A stretch of 64,000 nt of DNA, taken from positions 62,001 to 126,000 of the forward strand of contig NZ_AFNU02000005.1 in the NCBI RefSeq assembly GCF_000215935.2. The letters run 5' to 3'. Positions within the stretch are counted from its first letter, which is position 1; every line of letters starts with the position of its first letter. The notes below the pieces were generated by a model, which was not told where the DNA came from, did not search any database, and saw only the letters and a program-made list of their open reading frames with translations. Position numbers and translations under genes: made by a program. Positions 35,276 to 44,514 of this stretch are shown here, piece by piece. Source of the stretch: Haloplasma contractile SSD-17B (GTDB taxonomy: Bacteria; Bacillota_I; Bacilli_A; Haloplasmatales; Haloplasmataceae).

Positions 35276-35494
35276 ATGAGAGAATTATCAGTTGCTGAAA
35301 TCTTATCCTTATCTAGTATATTAACACTAGAAAAAGACGTTTTAGCTGTTACACGTGTGCTTGTTGATTTCATAACGGAAGATGATCTAAAAAAACAAGT
35401 TGAAGCCGGAATCTTAGATACGGAAGAACGTATTAGAGGTATTCAACAATTTATTGAAGAAAACAAACTTATTGATCAAGAGGAGGCTAACTAA
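35276..35494 (+). CDS. Small protein paired with CotF-like coat protein
   Basis: 72 residues, mostly helical: SLSSILTLEKDVLAVTRVLVDFITEDDLKKQVEAG. The helical layout and the pairing with the next gene are like the small CotF-linked proteins of Bacilli and clostridia. GGAGG precedes the ATG. The stop TAA is directly followed by the ATG of the CotF-like gene, so translation is coupled. Probable spore coat component by context. Confidence 0.6.
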   Translation: MRELSVAEILSLSSILTLEKDVLAVTRVLVDFITEDDLKKQVEAGILDTEERIRGIQQFIEENKLIDQEEAN

Positions 35495-35800
35495 ATGGTT
35501 AATATCTTAGGAAAATTAGCAAAGTCGAAAACGGATATAAACGACCGCATAATTTCCGATAACTTAATTGCCTCTACTGTTGCATCTTCACAAGCATATC
35601 TCAATGCAGTATCTACTTGTGCAACACCTGAACTTAGATCGATCTATTTAACAAACTTAAATCTAATTTTAAATTCACAGTCCACATTAATTAATCTTGC
35701 AATTAATAAAAATTGGATTAAACCTTACGATACTCCGAAAGAGTTACTTAAAAACACCTATAGTCTATCTAAACATCTCGTTGATCAGGAAGAAGACTGA
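35495..35800 (+). CDS. CotF-family spore coat protein
   Basis: 101 residues. NDRIISDNLIASTVASSQAYLNAVSTCATPELRSIYLTNLN fits the CotF pattern (D-x-x-I-A/S-x-D-L, then A-x-T-E/C-x-x-x-P-x-x-R), and the later NWIKPYDTPKELL fits its Y-x-P-Y-D motif. CotF-like proteins are outer coat components made in the mother cell. AAGAGGAGG lies in the end of the preceding gene. A terminator follows. Confidence 0.78.
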   Translation: MVNILGKLAKSKTDINDRIISDNLIASTVASSQAYLNAVSTCATPELRSIYLTNLNLILNSQSTLINLAINKNWIKPYDTPKELLKNTYSLSKHLVDQEED

Positions 35801-35813
35801 AAACTATTTTAAT

Positions 35814-35836
35814 GAAGCCACCAAAAAGGGTGGCTT
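35814..35836. terminator. Terminator after coat gene pair
   Basis: AAGCCACC-aaaaag-GGTGGCTT, T-rich behind on plus; also at the end of the converging DUF402 gene. Confidence 0.85.
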
Positions 35837-36339
35837 TATTTCTTTATATACTGTTGGATAATCTCGTCATTAAAAGGATATTCATTATGTTTAACCTTAT
35901 CTTTTAATCGTTCTAGAGCTTTAACTGCCGCTTCCTTTATCTCATCAGGATACTTATATTTAATACTGTTTGTGTAAAACTCATCTTCATCTAATACATG
36001 CCATTTACCTACTTCTTTTTCTTTAGCTAAGTCTAAGTCTAGATCAACAAAGACAATTTCATGATCATTAAATTCTGGCGGCATGGAAATATTGCAGTAA
36101 TAAGAAACGATCTGTTCTCCCTCAATTTCCATAAGGACGTTATACCATTCATCAAGTTGAAAGTATCCTAAAAAGATTTGATGAAGCGTTCCTTTAATGC
36201 CTTTTGTATGATGAACAAAGCTTCTACCTGGTTTACTTAAGACTACAACATGCTCTTTAGTAAAATCTAGTAGTTCTCCTTCCCATTCATAATGTGGTAG
36301 ATTAGGGTATTTAAGTGCTTTTATTTTAAATTTATTCAT
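35836..36339 (-). CDS. DUF402 protein (nucleoside di/triphosphatase-like)
   Basis: 167 residues. The signature W-x-N-x-x-x-I/E...YYCNISMPPEFNDHEIVFVDLDLDL, then EKEVGKWHVLDEDEFY, matches the DUF402 family. Members with known activity (such as staphylococcal NtdP, FomD) remove phosphates from nucleotides using the Asp cluster VDLDLDL as metal site. AGGGAGG precedes the ATG. Single gene, with the shared terminator at its stop. Confidence 0.83.
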   Translation of the reverse strand: MNKFKIKALKYPNLPHYEWEGELLDFTKEHVVVLSKPGRSFVHHTKGIKGTLHQIFLGYFQLDEWYNVLMEIEGEQIVSYYCNISMPPEFNDHEIVFVDLDLDLAKEKEVGKWHVLDEDEFYTNSIKYKYPDEIKEAAVKALERLKDKVKHNEYPFNDEIIQQYIKK

Positions 36340-36487
36340 ACGTTTCCTCCCTAATTGTTTATAAGAACCTAGTTCATTTATTTATTATAGTTTATCAATT
36401 ATTAGAAGGTATCACAGTCGTATTTTGTCGAAATTTAAATAAATATATGCTTTTAGACAAATAATCCACATGTAAAGATAGTCATTC

Positions 36488-37546
36488 TTATTTGATCTTC
36501 CCATTTCGTTTCGGTCTTTTGCTTCTTAAACTAAACTGGTTTACATTATATGAGGCTATTGATGATATAAATGTTGTTAAAATTACGAATCCAAACAATG
36601 CTGAGGCTATTGACCAGTTTCTACTTAATACACTATTCGGAGTAATATCACCATATCCTACTGCCGTAACCGATATGATTGTGTAATATAATAAACTATG
36701 AAACGGGCTATTGCTAAGAGCAGTGAAGGCGTCATTATTCCCAAGATAAATGAGTACATTACCAAGATATAAACATGATATATTTAGTATTGTGATAATT
36801 AAAAGTAATACCAATACCGAACTAATGGACTTTAAATTTACAACGTATTTCGAGCTTAACGACGTAATAAAAGTAGTGACTGATAAGAGTAAAAACATGA
36901 GCGTTAATAAGAATAACAAGATATAGATATCCTGTCTAAAGTTGTGACCATTAACCTTAATGTAAAATGTTGAAATTGCAACTAAAATTAAAATGATCGA
37001 TCCAATCACATAGATTGCTTTTATTTTTTCTTCTGATACAACTGTATTAATTCGATCTAAAAAAAAGTCTAGAATAAATAGAAATAGGTGTAATATATAA
37101 TAGATTCCTATTATTAGCCAAACATAATAATAGCCAGTAAACTCTGCTTTGAATAATGACATAAGAATAATAGTCAGATACATATAAATTGACAATACAA
37201 TGGATAGGTTATTTTGTTTTTTTTCAATTAAATATAATAAATACCGAATGATTCGATATTCTGAATTATAGACTTTATTTCTTAATACTGGTATCTTTAA
37301 TAATAAAAACAAACAGGATGTGACGAGCAAGAATAAGTTAAACACAATATTATCTATAAACTGTCTAAGACGCTTTAATATTTTTAATTCAAGTACTACA
37401 TAAAACATGATGAAGGCGATCATTGAGTAAATGTAGGATAACATGCTTAACCGATAATAAACAAAATGATTCAATAAAATGATTACTGGGAGTATGGATG
37501 ATTTGATAATCATGAACGCTCTATTTTTAATAAACGTTTTTCCCAT
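36488..37546 (-). CDS. Voltage- or two-pore-type potassium channel (Ion_trans_2)
   Basis: 352 residues, about eight or nine hydrophobic helices, with the pore at the C-terminal end: FHSLLYYTIISVTAVGYGDITPNS, filter TAVGYGD near residue 294-300. One helix and a basic tail (RSKRPKRNGK) follow. The first 260 residues are membrane helices without a clear voltage-sensor arginine ladder. No RCK domain. It conducts K+ through the cytoplasmic membrane. GGAGG precedes the ATG. Confidence 0.83.
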   Translation of the reverse strand: MGKTFIKNRAFMIIKSSILPVIILLNHFVYYRLSMLSYIYSMIAFIMFYVVLELKILKRLRQFIDNIVFNLFLLVTSCLFLLLKIPVLRNKVYNSEYRIIRYLLYLIEKKQNNLSIVLSIYMYLTIILMSLFKAEFTGYYYVWLIIGIYYILHLFLFILDFFLDRINTVVSEEKIKAIYVIGSIILILVAISTFYIKVNGHNFRQDIYILLFLLTLMFLLLSVTTFITSLSSKYVVNLKSISSVLVLLLIITILNISCLYLGNVLIYLGNNDAFTALSNSPFHSLLYYTIISVTAVGYGDITPNSVLSRNWSIASALFGFVILTTFISSIASYNVNQFSLRSKRPKRNGKIK

Positions 37547-37654
37547 ATAAACGTTACCTCCTACAATCTCAAATAGTAATACCTACTTATTATTTAAGTA
37601 ATGTACGAAGATTATTATAAGCTTTTTCATTTTATGTTTTTTTTACACATTTTT

Positions 37655-38122
37655 TCAGAATATGACAATAAGTAGTAGATCTTCAATAGATGATTTATCC
37701 ATAGAATCATCAATAGGTTTAAATCCTACCTTTTTATATACACGAATCGAAGGTTTGTTTTTTACATTTACAGTTAATCTAATGTAATCATGTGTATAAT
37801 TAAATCACTTAACACCATCCTTAATTCCTTGTTGAATAAATTTTACGCTTAATCCCTTGCCTATATAGCTAGGTTTAAGGGCTAGACCTATGGTCATAAT
37901 TCCTGCCGGATTATAATATTCAAATAGGCCTACAAGTTTGTCTCTTAGGAACACCGCATAACCTTCACACATCATTGGTCCTTTAGATGTATTTGTACTC
38001 GAAACATACTGGTCAATATAAGGGTCTAGATACAACCTATCTTTAAAAAAATAATCCTTATAATACCATTCTTTCATCTCTAATGCGTATTTAATATTCA
38101 TTTGTTTAAAATTAAACTCCAT
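37655..38122 (-). pseudogene. GNAT acetyltransferase with in-frame TGA
   Basis: The frame starts MEFNFKQMNIKYALEMKEWY (ATG 38122) and runs through IGLALKPSYIGKGLSVKFIQQGIK, the acetyl-CoA loop. A TGA at 37805-37807 follows GVK; in the same frame the protein continues FNYTHDYIRLTVNVKNKPSI then VYKKVGFKP and stops at 37655. The second part is the GNAT alpha4/beta7 region that the enzyme needs. About 155 residues in all. One nonsense change explains it. TGG is used for Trp and TGA ends other genes, so this is not a code change. Confidence 0.72.
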
Positions 38123-38340
38123 ATTATACAATCCATCCCACTTGCTGTTTTAATTATCTATTACTACGTAGATATAGCTATTAGATTATTGTTCATTTGC
38201 AATATTCTTGTAGTATTCTTAACTATTTGAAAGTTTTTCCATAAAATATAAAAATAGTTACATACTGTTTTATACTTCGTTTATTGTTATACTAAAGTGA
38301 ATATAAACTATTAAAAGCATGACCAAGGAAGGTTGAGACT

Positions 38341-40170
38341 ATGATTACAAGAGAAGCGTTACTGCATATTCCAAAGAGTAATTATTCTTATGGATATGAT
38401 GAGGATACATTACATATAAGAGTTAGAGCAAAAAAAGGTGAGGTAAAAAAAGCAACCTTAAGAATCGGTGATCCCTACATATGGGAAAAAGGTGGAGCTG
38501 AGGGCGGTAACTTAAATGCAGGAGGATACGGATGGGTCTCTGGTGAATTCATTCAAATGACTAAAGAAGTTGAAACAGATTTATACGATTATTTCATTAC
38601 AGAGTATAGACCAACTAAAAAACGTTCTAGATACGCTTTTGTGTTAGAAAATGATGATGAAGAAATTGTGTATGGAGAGAAGCGTATTGAAGTACTAACA
38701 GACGAAAACAGACTTGGTAAACTTCAAGATATCGGAAACTTCTTCTGCTTCCCTTACTTAAATCGAATTGATGTAGCGAATACACCAAAATGGGTAAACG
38801 ACACCATTTGGTATCAAATTTTTCCAGACCGATTTGCAAATGGAAACACTGATCTTGACCCAGAACATGTGACTCCTTGGGGCCAAGACCCAAAACATGA
38901 GGACTTCTTTGGCGGAGACATTCAAGGGATCATCGACAGTTTAGATTATTTACATAATCTTGGAATTAACGGCATTTATTTATGCCCTATCTTTAAGGCG
39001 ACAACCACTCATCGCTACGATACATTAAGTTACTTTGATATTGACCAGTATCTAGGAGATAAAGAAGCATTTAAACGCCTTGTTGATGAAGCTCATAAGC
39101 GCGGTATAAGGATTATGTTAGATGCAGTATTCAATCACATTGGATTCTTTTCTCCACAATGGCAAGATGTTGTTAAAAACAATGAACAATCAAAATACAA
39201 AGATTGGTTCCATATTCACAAGTTTCCTGTTGTAGATCAACCACTAGAGGAACTTAATGGAAACTACCTAAACTATGAAACCTTTGGAAGAGTGGCAAAT
39301 ATGCCTAAAATAAACACAGAGAATCCTGAGGTAATTGAATACTTTCTGGAGGTTGGTCGTTATTGGGTATCTGAATTTGATATCGATGCATGGCGAATTG
39401 ACGTTGCGAATGAAGTCGACCATCATTTCTGGCGTGAATTTAGAAAGGCAGTACGCAGTGTCAAACCTGATGTGTATATATTAGGAGAAATCTGGCATGA
39501 TAGTCTACCTTGGGTAATGGGGGATCAATTTGATGCAGTAATGAACTACCCATTAACTGATGCCATTAATTCATACTTTAGTCGATCATCAATGAGTGCG
39601 GAAGACTTTAAATATGCAGTAAACAAAGTACAGGTGAGCTATCCACTACAAGTTAATGAAGTAACGTTTAATTTATTAGATAGCCATGATACAACGCGTA
39701 TAATTGACATTGCTAATGGAAATATCGATCGAGTTAAACTAGCCTACTTATTCATGTTTACGCAATCAGGTTCTCCGTGTATTTATTATGGAGATGAAGT
39801 TGGCTTAAACGGGTATAAAAAGGAACATGGTTACGAATGGAACAGACAATGTATGATCTGGGATGAAGACAAACATAACAAGGATTTATTCTTATTCGTA
39901 CAAAAATTAATTAAAATTAGAAAAGATCATCCTTCATTACGCTCTACTCATATGGAATGGGTTATGACAGATAACGATACGAACGTAGTGATGATTAAAA
40001 AAGAAACTATTACAATCATTTTTAATAACTCAGAACACGCTAAGTACGTTCACTTACCAGAATATCTAGCTGGTACGACTGTCAATGATTTATTTTCAGA
40101 TAAAAAAACCTCATTAACATCTTCAATTGGATTAAAACCACTTCAATATCTTGTTTTAGAGCAAAAATAA
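38341..40170 (+). CDS. GH13 neopullulanase/cyclomaltodextrinase
   Basis: 609 residues. An N-terminal CBM34-like beta domain (about 1-125) is followed by a TIM-barrel. GH13 catalytic residues are D354 (WRIDVAN), E383 (LGEIW) and D450 (LDSHDT); DAVFNHIG and PIYLCPIF regions are present. No signal peptide, so the enzyme works in the cytoplasm on imported maltodextrins or cyclodextrins. AAGGAAGG precedes the ATG. It stands alone; no sugar transporter is near. Confidence 0.92.
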   Translation: MITREALLHIPKSNYSYGYDEDTLHIRVRAKKGEVKKATLRIGDPYIWEKGGAEGGNLNAGGYGWVSGEFIQMTKEVETDLYDYFITEYRPTKKRSRYAFVLENDDEEIVYGEKRIEVLTDENRLGKLQDIGNFFCFPYLNRIDVANTPKWVNDTIWYQIFPDRFANGNTDLDPEHVTPWGQDPKHEDFFGGDIQGIIDSLDYLHNLGINGIYLCPIFKATTTHRYDTLSYFDIDQYLGDKEAFKRLVDEAHKRGIRIMLDAVFNHIGFFSPQWQDVVKNNEQSKYKDWFHIHKFPVVDQPLEELNGNYLNYETFGRVANMPKINTENPEVIEYFLEVGRYWVSEFDIDAWRIDVANEVDHHFWREFRKAVRSVKPDVYILGEIWHDSLPWVMGDQFDAVMNYPLTDAINSYFSRSSMSAEDFKYAVNKVQVSYPLQVNEVTFNLLDSHDTTRIIDIANGNIDRVKLAYLFMFTQSGSPCIYYGDEVGLNGYKKEHGYEWNRQCMIWDEDKHNKDLFLFVQKLIKIRKDHPSLRSTHMEWVMTDNDTNVVMIKKETITIIFNNSEHAKYVHLPEYLAGTTVNDLFSDKKTSLTSSIGLKPLQYLVLEQK

Positions 40171-40187
40171 TATAAAATACACGATTT

Positions 40188-40221
40188 AGAAGACGACTTC
40201 TCAGACAGGAGTCGTCTTTTT
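40188..40221 (+). terminator. Terminator after GH13 gene
   Basis: AAGACGACT / AGTCGTCTTTTTTT with a ten-base loop. Confidence 0.88.
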
Positions 40222-40240
40222 TTATTGATTATAATCTAAA

Positions 40241-40276
40241 AAAAGAAGCTAACCCTAATTAGGCTGGCTTCTTTAA
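40241..40276 (-). terminator. Terminator after SDR gene
   Basis: Minus strand AAAGAAGCCAGCC / GGGTTAGCTTCTTTTTTT, 50 bases after the SDR stop. Confidence 0.75.
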
Positions 40277-40327
40277 AATGTGTTTTTAATTCTATTTTTT
40301 TGATTAGTGAGGAAGTTATTCATTTTA

Positions 40328-41092
40328 CTATTTCTTGTTTGTTATCGAATTAACAACTTTAGTCGTCACACTTCTTGGTAGAAGTTTAGATGCAATTGCA
40401 CTTAACTTATTTGATTTACCTGGAATAATAACACGTTTTCCGTTCATCAAGCCTTTATACCCTTGTTTTGCTACTCGTGATGCATCCATTGCACCCTTAA
40501 ACATCTTCGTTTCAGAAACACCCGCTACACTACCAAAGTTAGTTTTAGCTGCACCCGGACATAAGGTTGATAGTGTAAGTTTTGTTCCCCTTAACTCCTC
40601 ATAGAGAGCCTCAGTAAACGATAAGACATACGACTTACTTGCAAAGTATACTGCCATAGAAGGTCCTGGTTGAAAGGCAGCCATTGATGCTACATTTAGA
40701 ATTTTTCCTTCATTTCGTTCTTTCATACCTTGTAGGGCATAATGAGTTAACTCAGTTAATGCTCTTATATTTAAGTCAATCATACCCAATTGTTGTTCTA
40801 CATCCAGTTGATCAAATTTCCCATGCAATCCAAATCCTGCATTATTAACTAACACATCAACTGTCAATTCTTTCTCATTTATTTCATCAAACAGATTCTT
40901 AACCGCATCCGGTTTTATTAAATCTTTTTTAATCACCGTAATATTGACTTCAGGAAACTCCTTTTTAATAGCTTCTAATCGCGCTAAACTTCTTGCTATT
41001 AAAATAAGGTTAAAACCATCCCTAGCAAATAATTTAACAAACTCATATCCAAATCCACTAGAAGCACCTGTTATTAATACTGTTTTCTTCAT
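40328..41092 (-). CDS. Short-chain dehydrogenase/reductase (DltE/YqjQ-like)
   Basis: 254 residues. TGASSGFGYEF cofactor loop (7-17), NNAGFG, and the catalytic NVASMAAF...VYFASKSYV (S-Y-K). The group includes YqjQ and DltE-type SDRs. The end LLPRSVTTKVVNSITNKK is a hydrophobic-basic tail that may touch the membrane. AGGAGATGATGG precedes the ATG. Its start is 11 bases from the stop of a truncated DUF1801 gene, so a deletion may have placed them together. Substrate unknown. Confidence 0.87.
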   Translation of the reverse strand: MKKTVLITGASSGFGYEFVKLFARDGFNLILIARSLARLEAIKKEFPEVNITVIKKDLIKPDAVKNLFDEINEKELTVDVLVNNAGFGLHGKFDQLDVEQQLGMIDLNIRALTELTHYALQGMKERNEGKILNVASMAAFQPGPSMAVYFASKSYVLSFTEALYEELRGTKLTLSTLCPGAAKTNFGSVAGVSETKMFKGAMDASRVAKQGYKGLMNGKRVIIPGKSNKLSAIASKLLPRSVTTKVVNSITNKK

Positions 41093-41103
41093 TCCATCAT
41101 CTC

Positions 41104-41364
41104 CTAATAATTATAAAGTCTAAAATAAGGTTTAAATTTCTGTGATGCTATACTTATAAATGGTAAAGGCTCCTCCTTATTACAATTGTACCTCTCCTGG
41201 TAAATTAAGTGAGGTGCCACATATGCAATCATTCCTTCACCTATTGGTTTCTTAAATTCTTCAGGTAAATGACGAAAGATTGTTTCGCGTAACTTTATTA
41301 CTGCTTCTCTTCTTTCACCCTGAAATTGTTTAATATAATCAACCGGTGTTAGAACATTGATCAT
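41104..41364 (-). pseudogene. Truncated DUF1801 protein
   Basis: 86 residues, about 60% of the usual 140-150. The N-terminal half is intact: YIKQFQGERREAVIKLRETI, then IGEGMIAYVAPHLIY and PLPFISIASQK. After QK it ends FKPYFRLYNY and stops, 11 bases before the SDR start. The C-terminal half of the domain is missing, so a deletion, not a stop, is likely. The truncated gene may still be expressed. GGAGTA-like site precedes the ATG. Confidence 0.65.
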
Positions 41365-41408
41365 GTGAAATACTCCTCTATTATGATCTTACTCTAGGTA
41401 TAATAACT

Positions 41409-42512
41409 CTATGATTTATAACTACCTTCATGCTTTAATAACCACTCTTTTCGCCATAATCCACCTTCATATCCAACTAGTTTTCCCTTTGTTCCTACCA
41501 CTCTGTGACAAGGGATTAAGATGGCTATCTTGTTCTTGTTATTTGCATTTCCTATTGCACGACTAGCTTTTTCATTTCCTATTCCTATTGCTATATCCTT
41601 ATAACTTCTTGTTTCACCATAGGGAATATTTGATAGTTCAGTCCACACTTTGCTTTGAAAGGTCGTTCCATTAATCTTAAACGGTAAATCAAAAGTATCT
41701 CTATCTCCTTTAAAATAAGCATTTAATTGGTTCTTAGCTTCTACTAAGATAGGCTCTAATTTCTCTTCATACCGCTTTTCTTTTACAAAACCTAGGCGTA
41801 TAATTTCACCCTGTTCTGCCTGTATTTCAACAAGGCCAATAGGAGACTCAAGGTATGTAACATTGTGTTGTAATAGAACCGTATCAATTAACTTATATTT
41901 ATAAAAGTTTCGTGTTGTGACCTCCCACAAATACAATGAGGCCAATGTATTATACGGAGTGAATTTCTTTTTAAGCTTTTCAAATTGAGTCATAGTTGGC
42001 AAGTTCTTCATATTGTAAAGCCATTTCAATCCCTTTAAAATTGCCAAGTCTTTATAGCTCATGACGTCCTTACGGTTTAGAGAGAAGATTAAAAACATCT
42101 CAGCTGTCCACGTTCCAATTCCCTTTATATAGGTAAGTTGCTCTATAATATCAGCATCTGACATATGAGTAAGCTTCTCGAGAGTTAGATCTCGCTGTAC
42201 AACTGCTCTAGCTATATTTTTTATATACGTAATCTTAGTCCTAGAGAGACCACACGTTCTTAACAATTCGTCACTTGTATATAATAATGATTCCGGTGTA
42301 AGAGTAACAGTTTCACAGAATCGATTCCATATTGCGGTAGCCGCCTTAATCGCCAGTTGTTGATACACAATACTATGGACTAAAGCTATAAAGGGATTTT
42401 TGATATAGTCTCTGTTTATATCTCCTATCGTCTCAATCAACAATTTCATTTTTTCATCTTTAGCTTTTAATCCCTCAATTTCTCGGTCTGTAATTATAAT
42501 CCTCTCATACAT
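41409..42512 (-). CDS. AlkA-like DNA glycosylase fused to Ogt-type alkyltransferase
   Basis: 367 residues, two repair enzymes in one chain. Residues 1-210: HhH-GPD domain with LTYIKGIGTWTAEMFLIFSL (hairpin) and catalytic D155 in SYKDLAI; removes alkylated purines. Residues 215-365: methylated-DNA-protein cysteine methyltransferase with PYGETRSYKDIA, ASRAIGNANNKN and IPCHRVVG (C335 accepts the alkyl group). GGAGG precedes the ATG. The chain joins base excision and direct reversal of alkyl damage. Single gene. Confidence 0.9.
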   Translation of the reverse strand: MYERIIITDREIEGLKAKDEKMKLLIETIGDINRDYIKNPFIALVHSIVYQQLAIKAATAIWNRFCETVTLTPESLLYTSDELLRTCGLSRTKITYIKNIARAVVQRDLTLEKLTHMSDADIIEQLTYIKGIGTWTAEMFLIFSLNRKDVMSYKDLAILKGLKWLYNMKNLPTMTQFEKLKKKFTPYNTLASLYLWEVTTRNFYKYKLIDTVLLQHNVTYLESPIGLVEIQAEQGEIIRLGFVKEKRYEEKLEPILVEAKNQLNAYFKGDRDTFDLPFKINGTTFQSKVWTELSNIPYGETRSYKDIAIGIGNEKASRAIGNANNKNKIAILIPCHRVVGTKGKLVGYEGGLWRKEWLLKHEGSYKS

Positions 42513-42895
42513 ATAAGTGCCTCCATATAGAATATAGTCAATTAACTATTATCTATATTATAGCAAATATACACCATAATATCAGTGCTTTTGATTACAT
42601 GGTCTCGTATTCTATTTTATTTACTTAAATCCTTCTCTTATTTATACGTTCTATGTAAATTTGATTTTAACATGAATAAGTTAACTGGTTACGACTAGGT
42701 TATAAATCCTATTAAAAAGACCTCTTAAAAGAGATCTTTTACTTTAGTCTTAGATATGATTAGTTTTTCGTACTGCTTACTATACTCAGCTATGGCTAAG
42801 CGCAAAACTAATCCACAAAATGATTGAAACTAGTCTACTTCCATCAAATTAAGAAGTAACGTTTTTAAAAAGACTCTAAATGAGGCTTTTCTCTG
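42513..42895. other. Intergenic stretch with one hairpin
   Basis: A hairpin AAAAGACCTCTT-aa-AAGAGATCTTTT (42715-42741) could terminate on either strand and lies 155 bases after the 42896 stop. No gene seen. Confidence 0.45.
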
Positions 42896-44389
42896 TTAAT
42901 CGTATGTATGCTCTTTTTTAAGGACTAAAGCCTTACTATACTCTGACTTATAAGAGAGGGCGAATCCTCCCCAAAAAGTAAATGATGCTAGACTTATGGT
43001 CATACTTATGACAAGACTAAACCACCCTACTTCCAGTTGAGAAGTACTTAGCCTAACTCCCATAGATGTTACGACTGGAAGAAACTCTTTATTAAATAGA
43101 CCATGTATTGATAAGAGTAATTTTATAAGCATTATTCCAACTAAACCAAAACTTATAAATGTTACAGTATCTGAACGTGTTTGCTTCCCAAAATTCATAA
43201 CTATAATGGATAGAAATAGTATGATTCCTATAGAAGTCAATAGCGGTACAAGAATCGTATTGATTATATACAAACGCGTATCCAGGTAAGCTAACATAGG
43301 TAATGTTCTAATAAATAAGAAGATATTTAAAAATAAGAAAGTCATAATTGGCATTATAGGCGATGTCTTTGATTTGAAGAATATAATCTTTATTAACCAA
43401 CTAAACAGAAGAATTTCACCTATTATAATAATAAGTATATAGTTATCGTTACCATGTCTATACAGAGTTAAGAGAGAATACGATCTATTTGATCGACCAT
43501 ATCTCAAACTAATAATATATGTCATAAATAAAAAGTGAGTGATTAAAACACTTGTACCAATAACGAGTAAATATTTCTTTTTAAGACTATTGATTACTAC
43601 GTTATTATTTATTCTAATCATATGCATCGCATCTGAATTTTCATTAAACGATACCGATTTATATGATTTTAAAAATTTTATAAAGAAGAAAAACCAAACG
43701 AATCCAGTAGAATAAGTAAAGATGTTCTCTGTTATGTCACTTAACGTTAAATATCTATAATATTGGTCTACATCGTATACATTAGAGGTTATTATACCAA
43801 TTAGTTTTTCAATCAATAATACCATAGAAAAGCCCAAAGCAATTATATAAAATAGCAAAAAGAGAAACGATAATACATTAAACAATTTTCTAGTTTGGTA
43901 CCCAATCAGTTCTTTATAATTCCTCGCGATCAAATAAACAAATACAAACATAACTAGTTTAGAGGACAAGACGATGGTATTTACAAATATAGATCTAACA
44001 TCCATTTTCCCATGTTTAGTAATTTCAGCAACAGTAATATAAGGTAGATTCAATAGACTATGAATAAATGTAAATAGGAACGTCAGCATCATCACTTTGA
44101 ATAAAATATGTATGAAGAACTCTACCTTTCCATTATTTTTATTGATTAATTTCTTTATAAACACCCATAAAATTAATTGGACAAGCCCTAATGCTACTGA
44201 TGTACTTATACTTTTTAAAAAATAATAATAATGTTGTGCTTGTTCTACAAATACAAACTCAAATTTAATCTCAATTATTATGCTGTAAATGAAACTCATG
44301 AACAAATGTACACCAGGTATCGCTATAAATAACCAAATTAAACGTCCTAAACTATTGGATAGTAACTCACTATACGTTGTTTCTTTCAT
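42896..44389 (-). CDS. Large polytopic membrane protein of unknown function
   Basis: 497 residues from the ATG at 44389 (GGAAGGCGGGGGAG ahead). The frame is open 38 codons further, but that part overlaps the terminator of the upstream gene, so the longer form is rejected. Twelve or more hydrophobic helices are spread over the whole chain, with short charged loops and no large soluble domain. The composition (Ile/Leu/Phe-rich, few conserved-looking charges in helices) does not suggest a known transporter. No family recognised. Confidence 0.65.
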   Translation of the reverse strand: MKETTYSELLSNSLGRLIWLFIAIPGVHLFMSFIYSIIIEIKFEFVFVEQAQHYYYFLKSISTSVALGLVQLILWVFIKKLINKNNGKVEFFIHILFKVMMLTFLFTFIHSLLNLPYITVAEITKHGKMDVRSIFVNTIVLSSKLVMFVFVYLIARNYKELIGYQTRKLFNVLSFLFLLFYIIALGFSMVLLIEKLIGIITSNVYDVDQYYRYLTLSDITENIFTYSTGFVWFFFFIKFLKSYKSVSFNENSDAMHMIRINNNVVINSLKKKYLLVIGTSVLITHFLFMTYIISLRYGRSNRSYSLLTLYRHGNDNYILIIIIGEILLFSWLIKIIFFKSKTSPIMPIMTFLFLNIFLFIRTLPMLAYLDTRLYIINTILVPLLTSIGIILFLSIIVMNFGKQTRSDTVTFISFGLVGIMLIKLLLSIHGLFNKEFLPVVTSMGVRLSTSQLEVGWFSLVISMTISLASFTFWGGFALSYKSEYSKALVLKKEHTYD

Positions 44390-44470
44390 ACTCCCCCGCC
44401 TTCCATTATATATAATCATATCATTGGCTGATACTATTGTACAGGAATATTTTACCACTTTATTACGATC

Positions 44471-44500
44471 AAAAAAAGAGAAGGAACTTCCTTCTCTTAA
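44471..44500 (-). terminator. Terminator after 44515-45270 gene
   Basis: Minus strand AGAGAAGGAA-GTTCCTTCTCTTTTTTT, 15 bases after the stop. Confidence 0.85.
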
Positions 44501-44514
44501 CAATAACGTTCTTA

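Noticed and set aside
37655-38122. Use of TGA as tryptophan
   Set aside because: TGG is used for Trp throughout, and TGA ends intact genes such as the ECF sigma factor and the CotF-like gene.
44390-44503. Longer N-terminus for the membrane protein at 42896
   Set aside because: It would run through the terminator of the upstream gene, and the ATG at 44389 has a good ribosome site.
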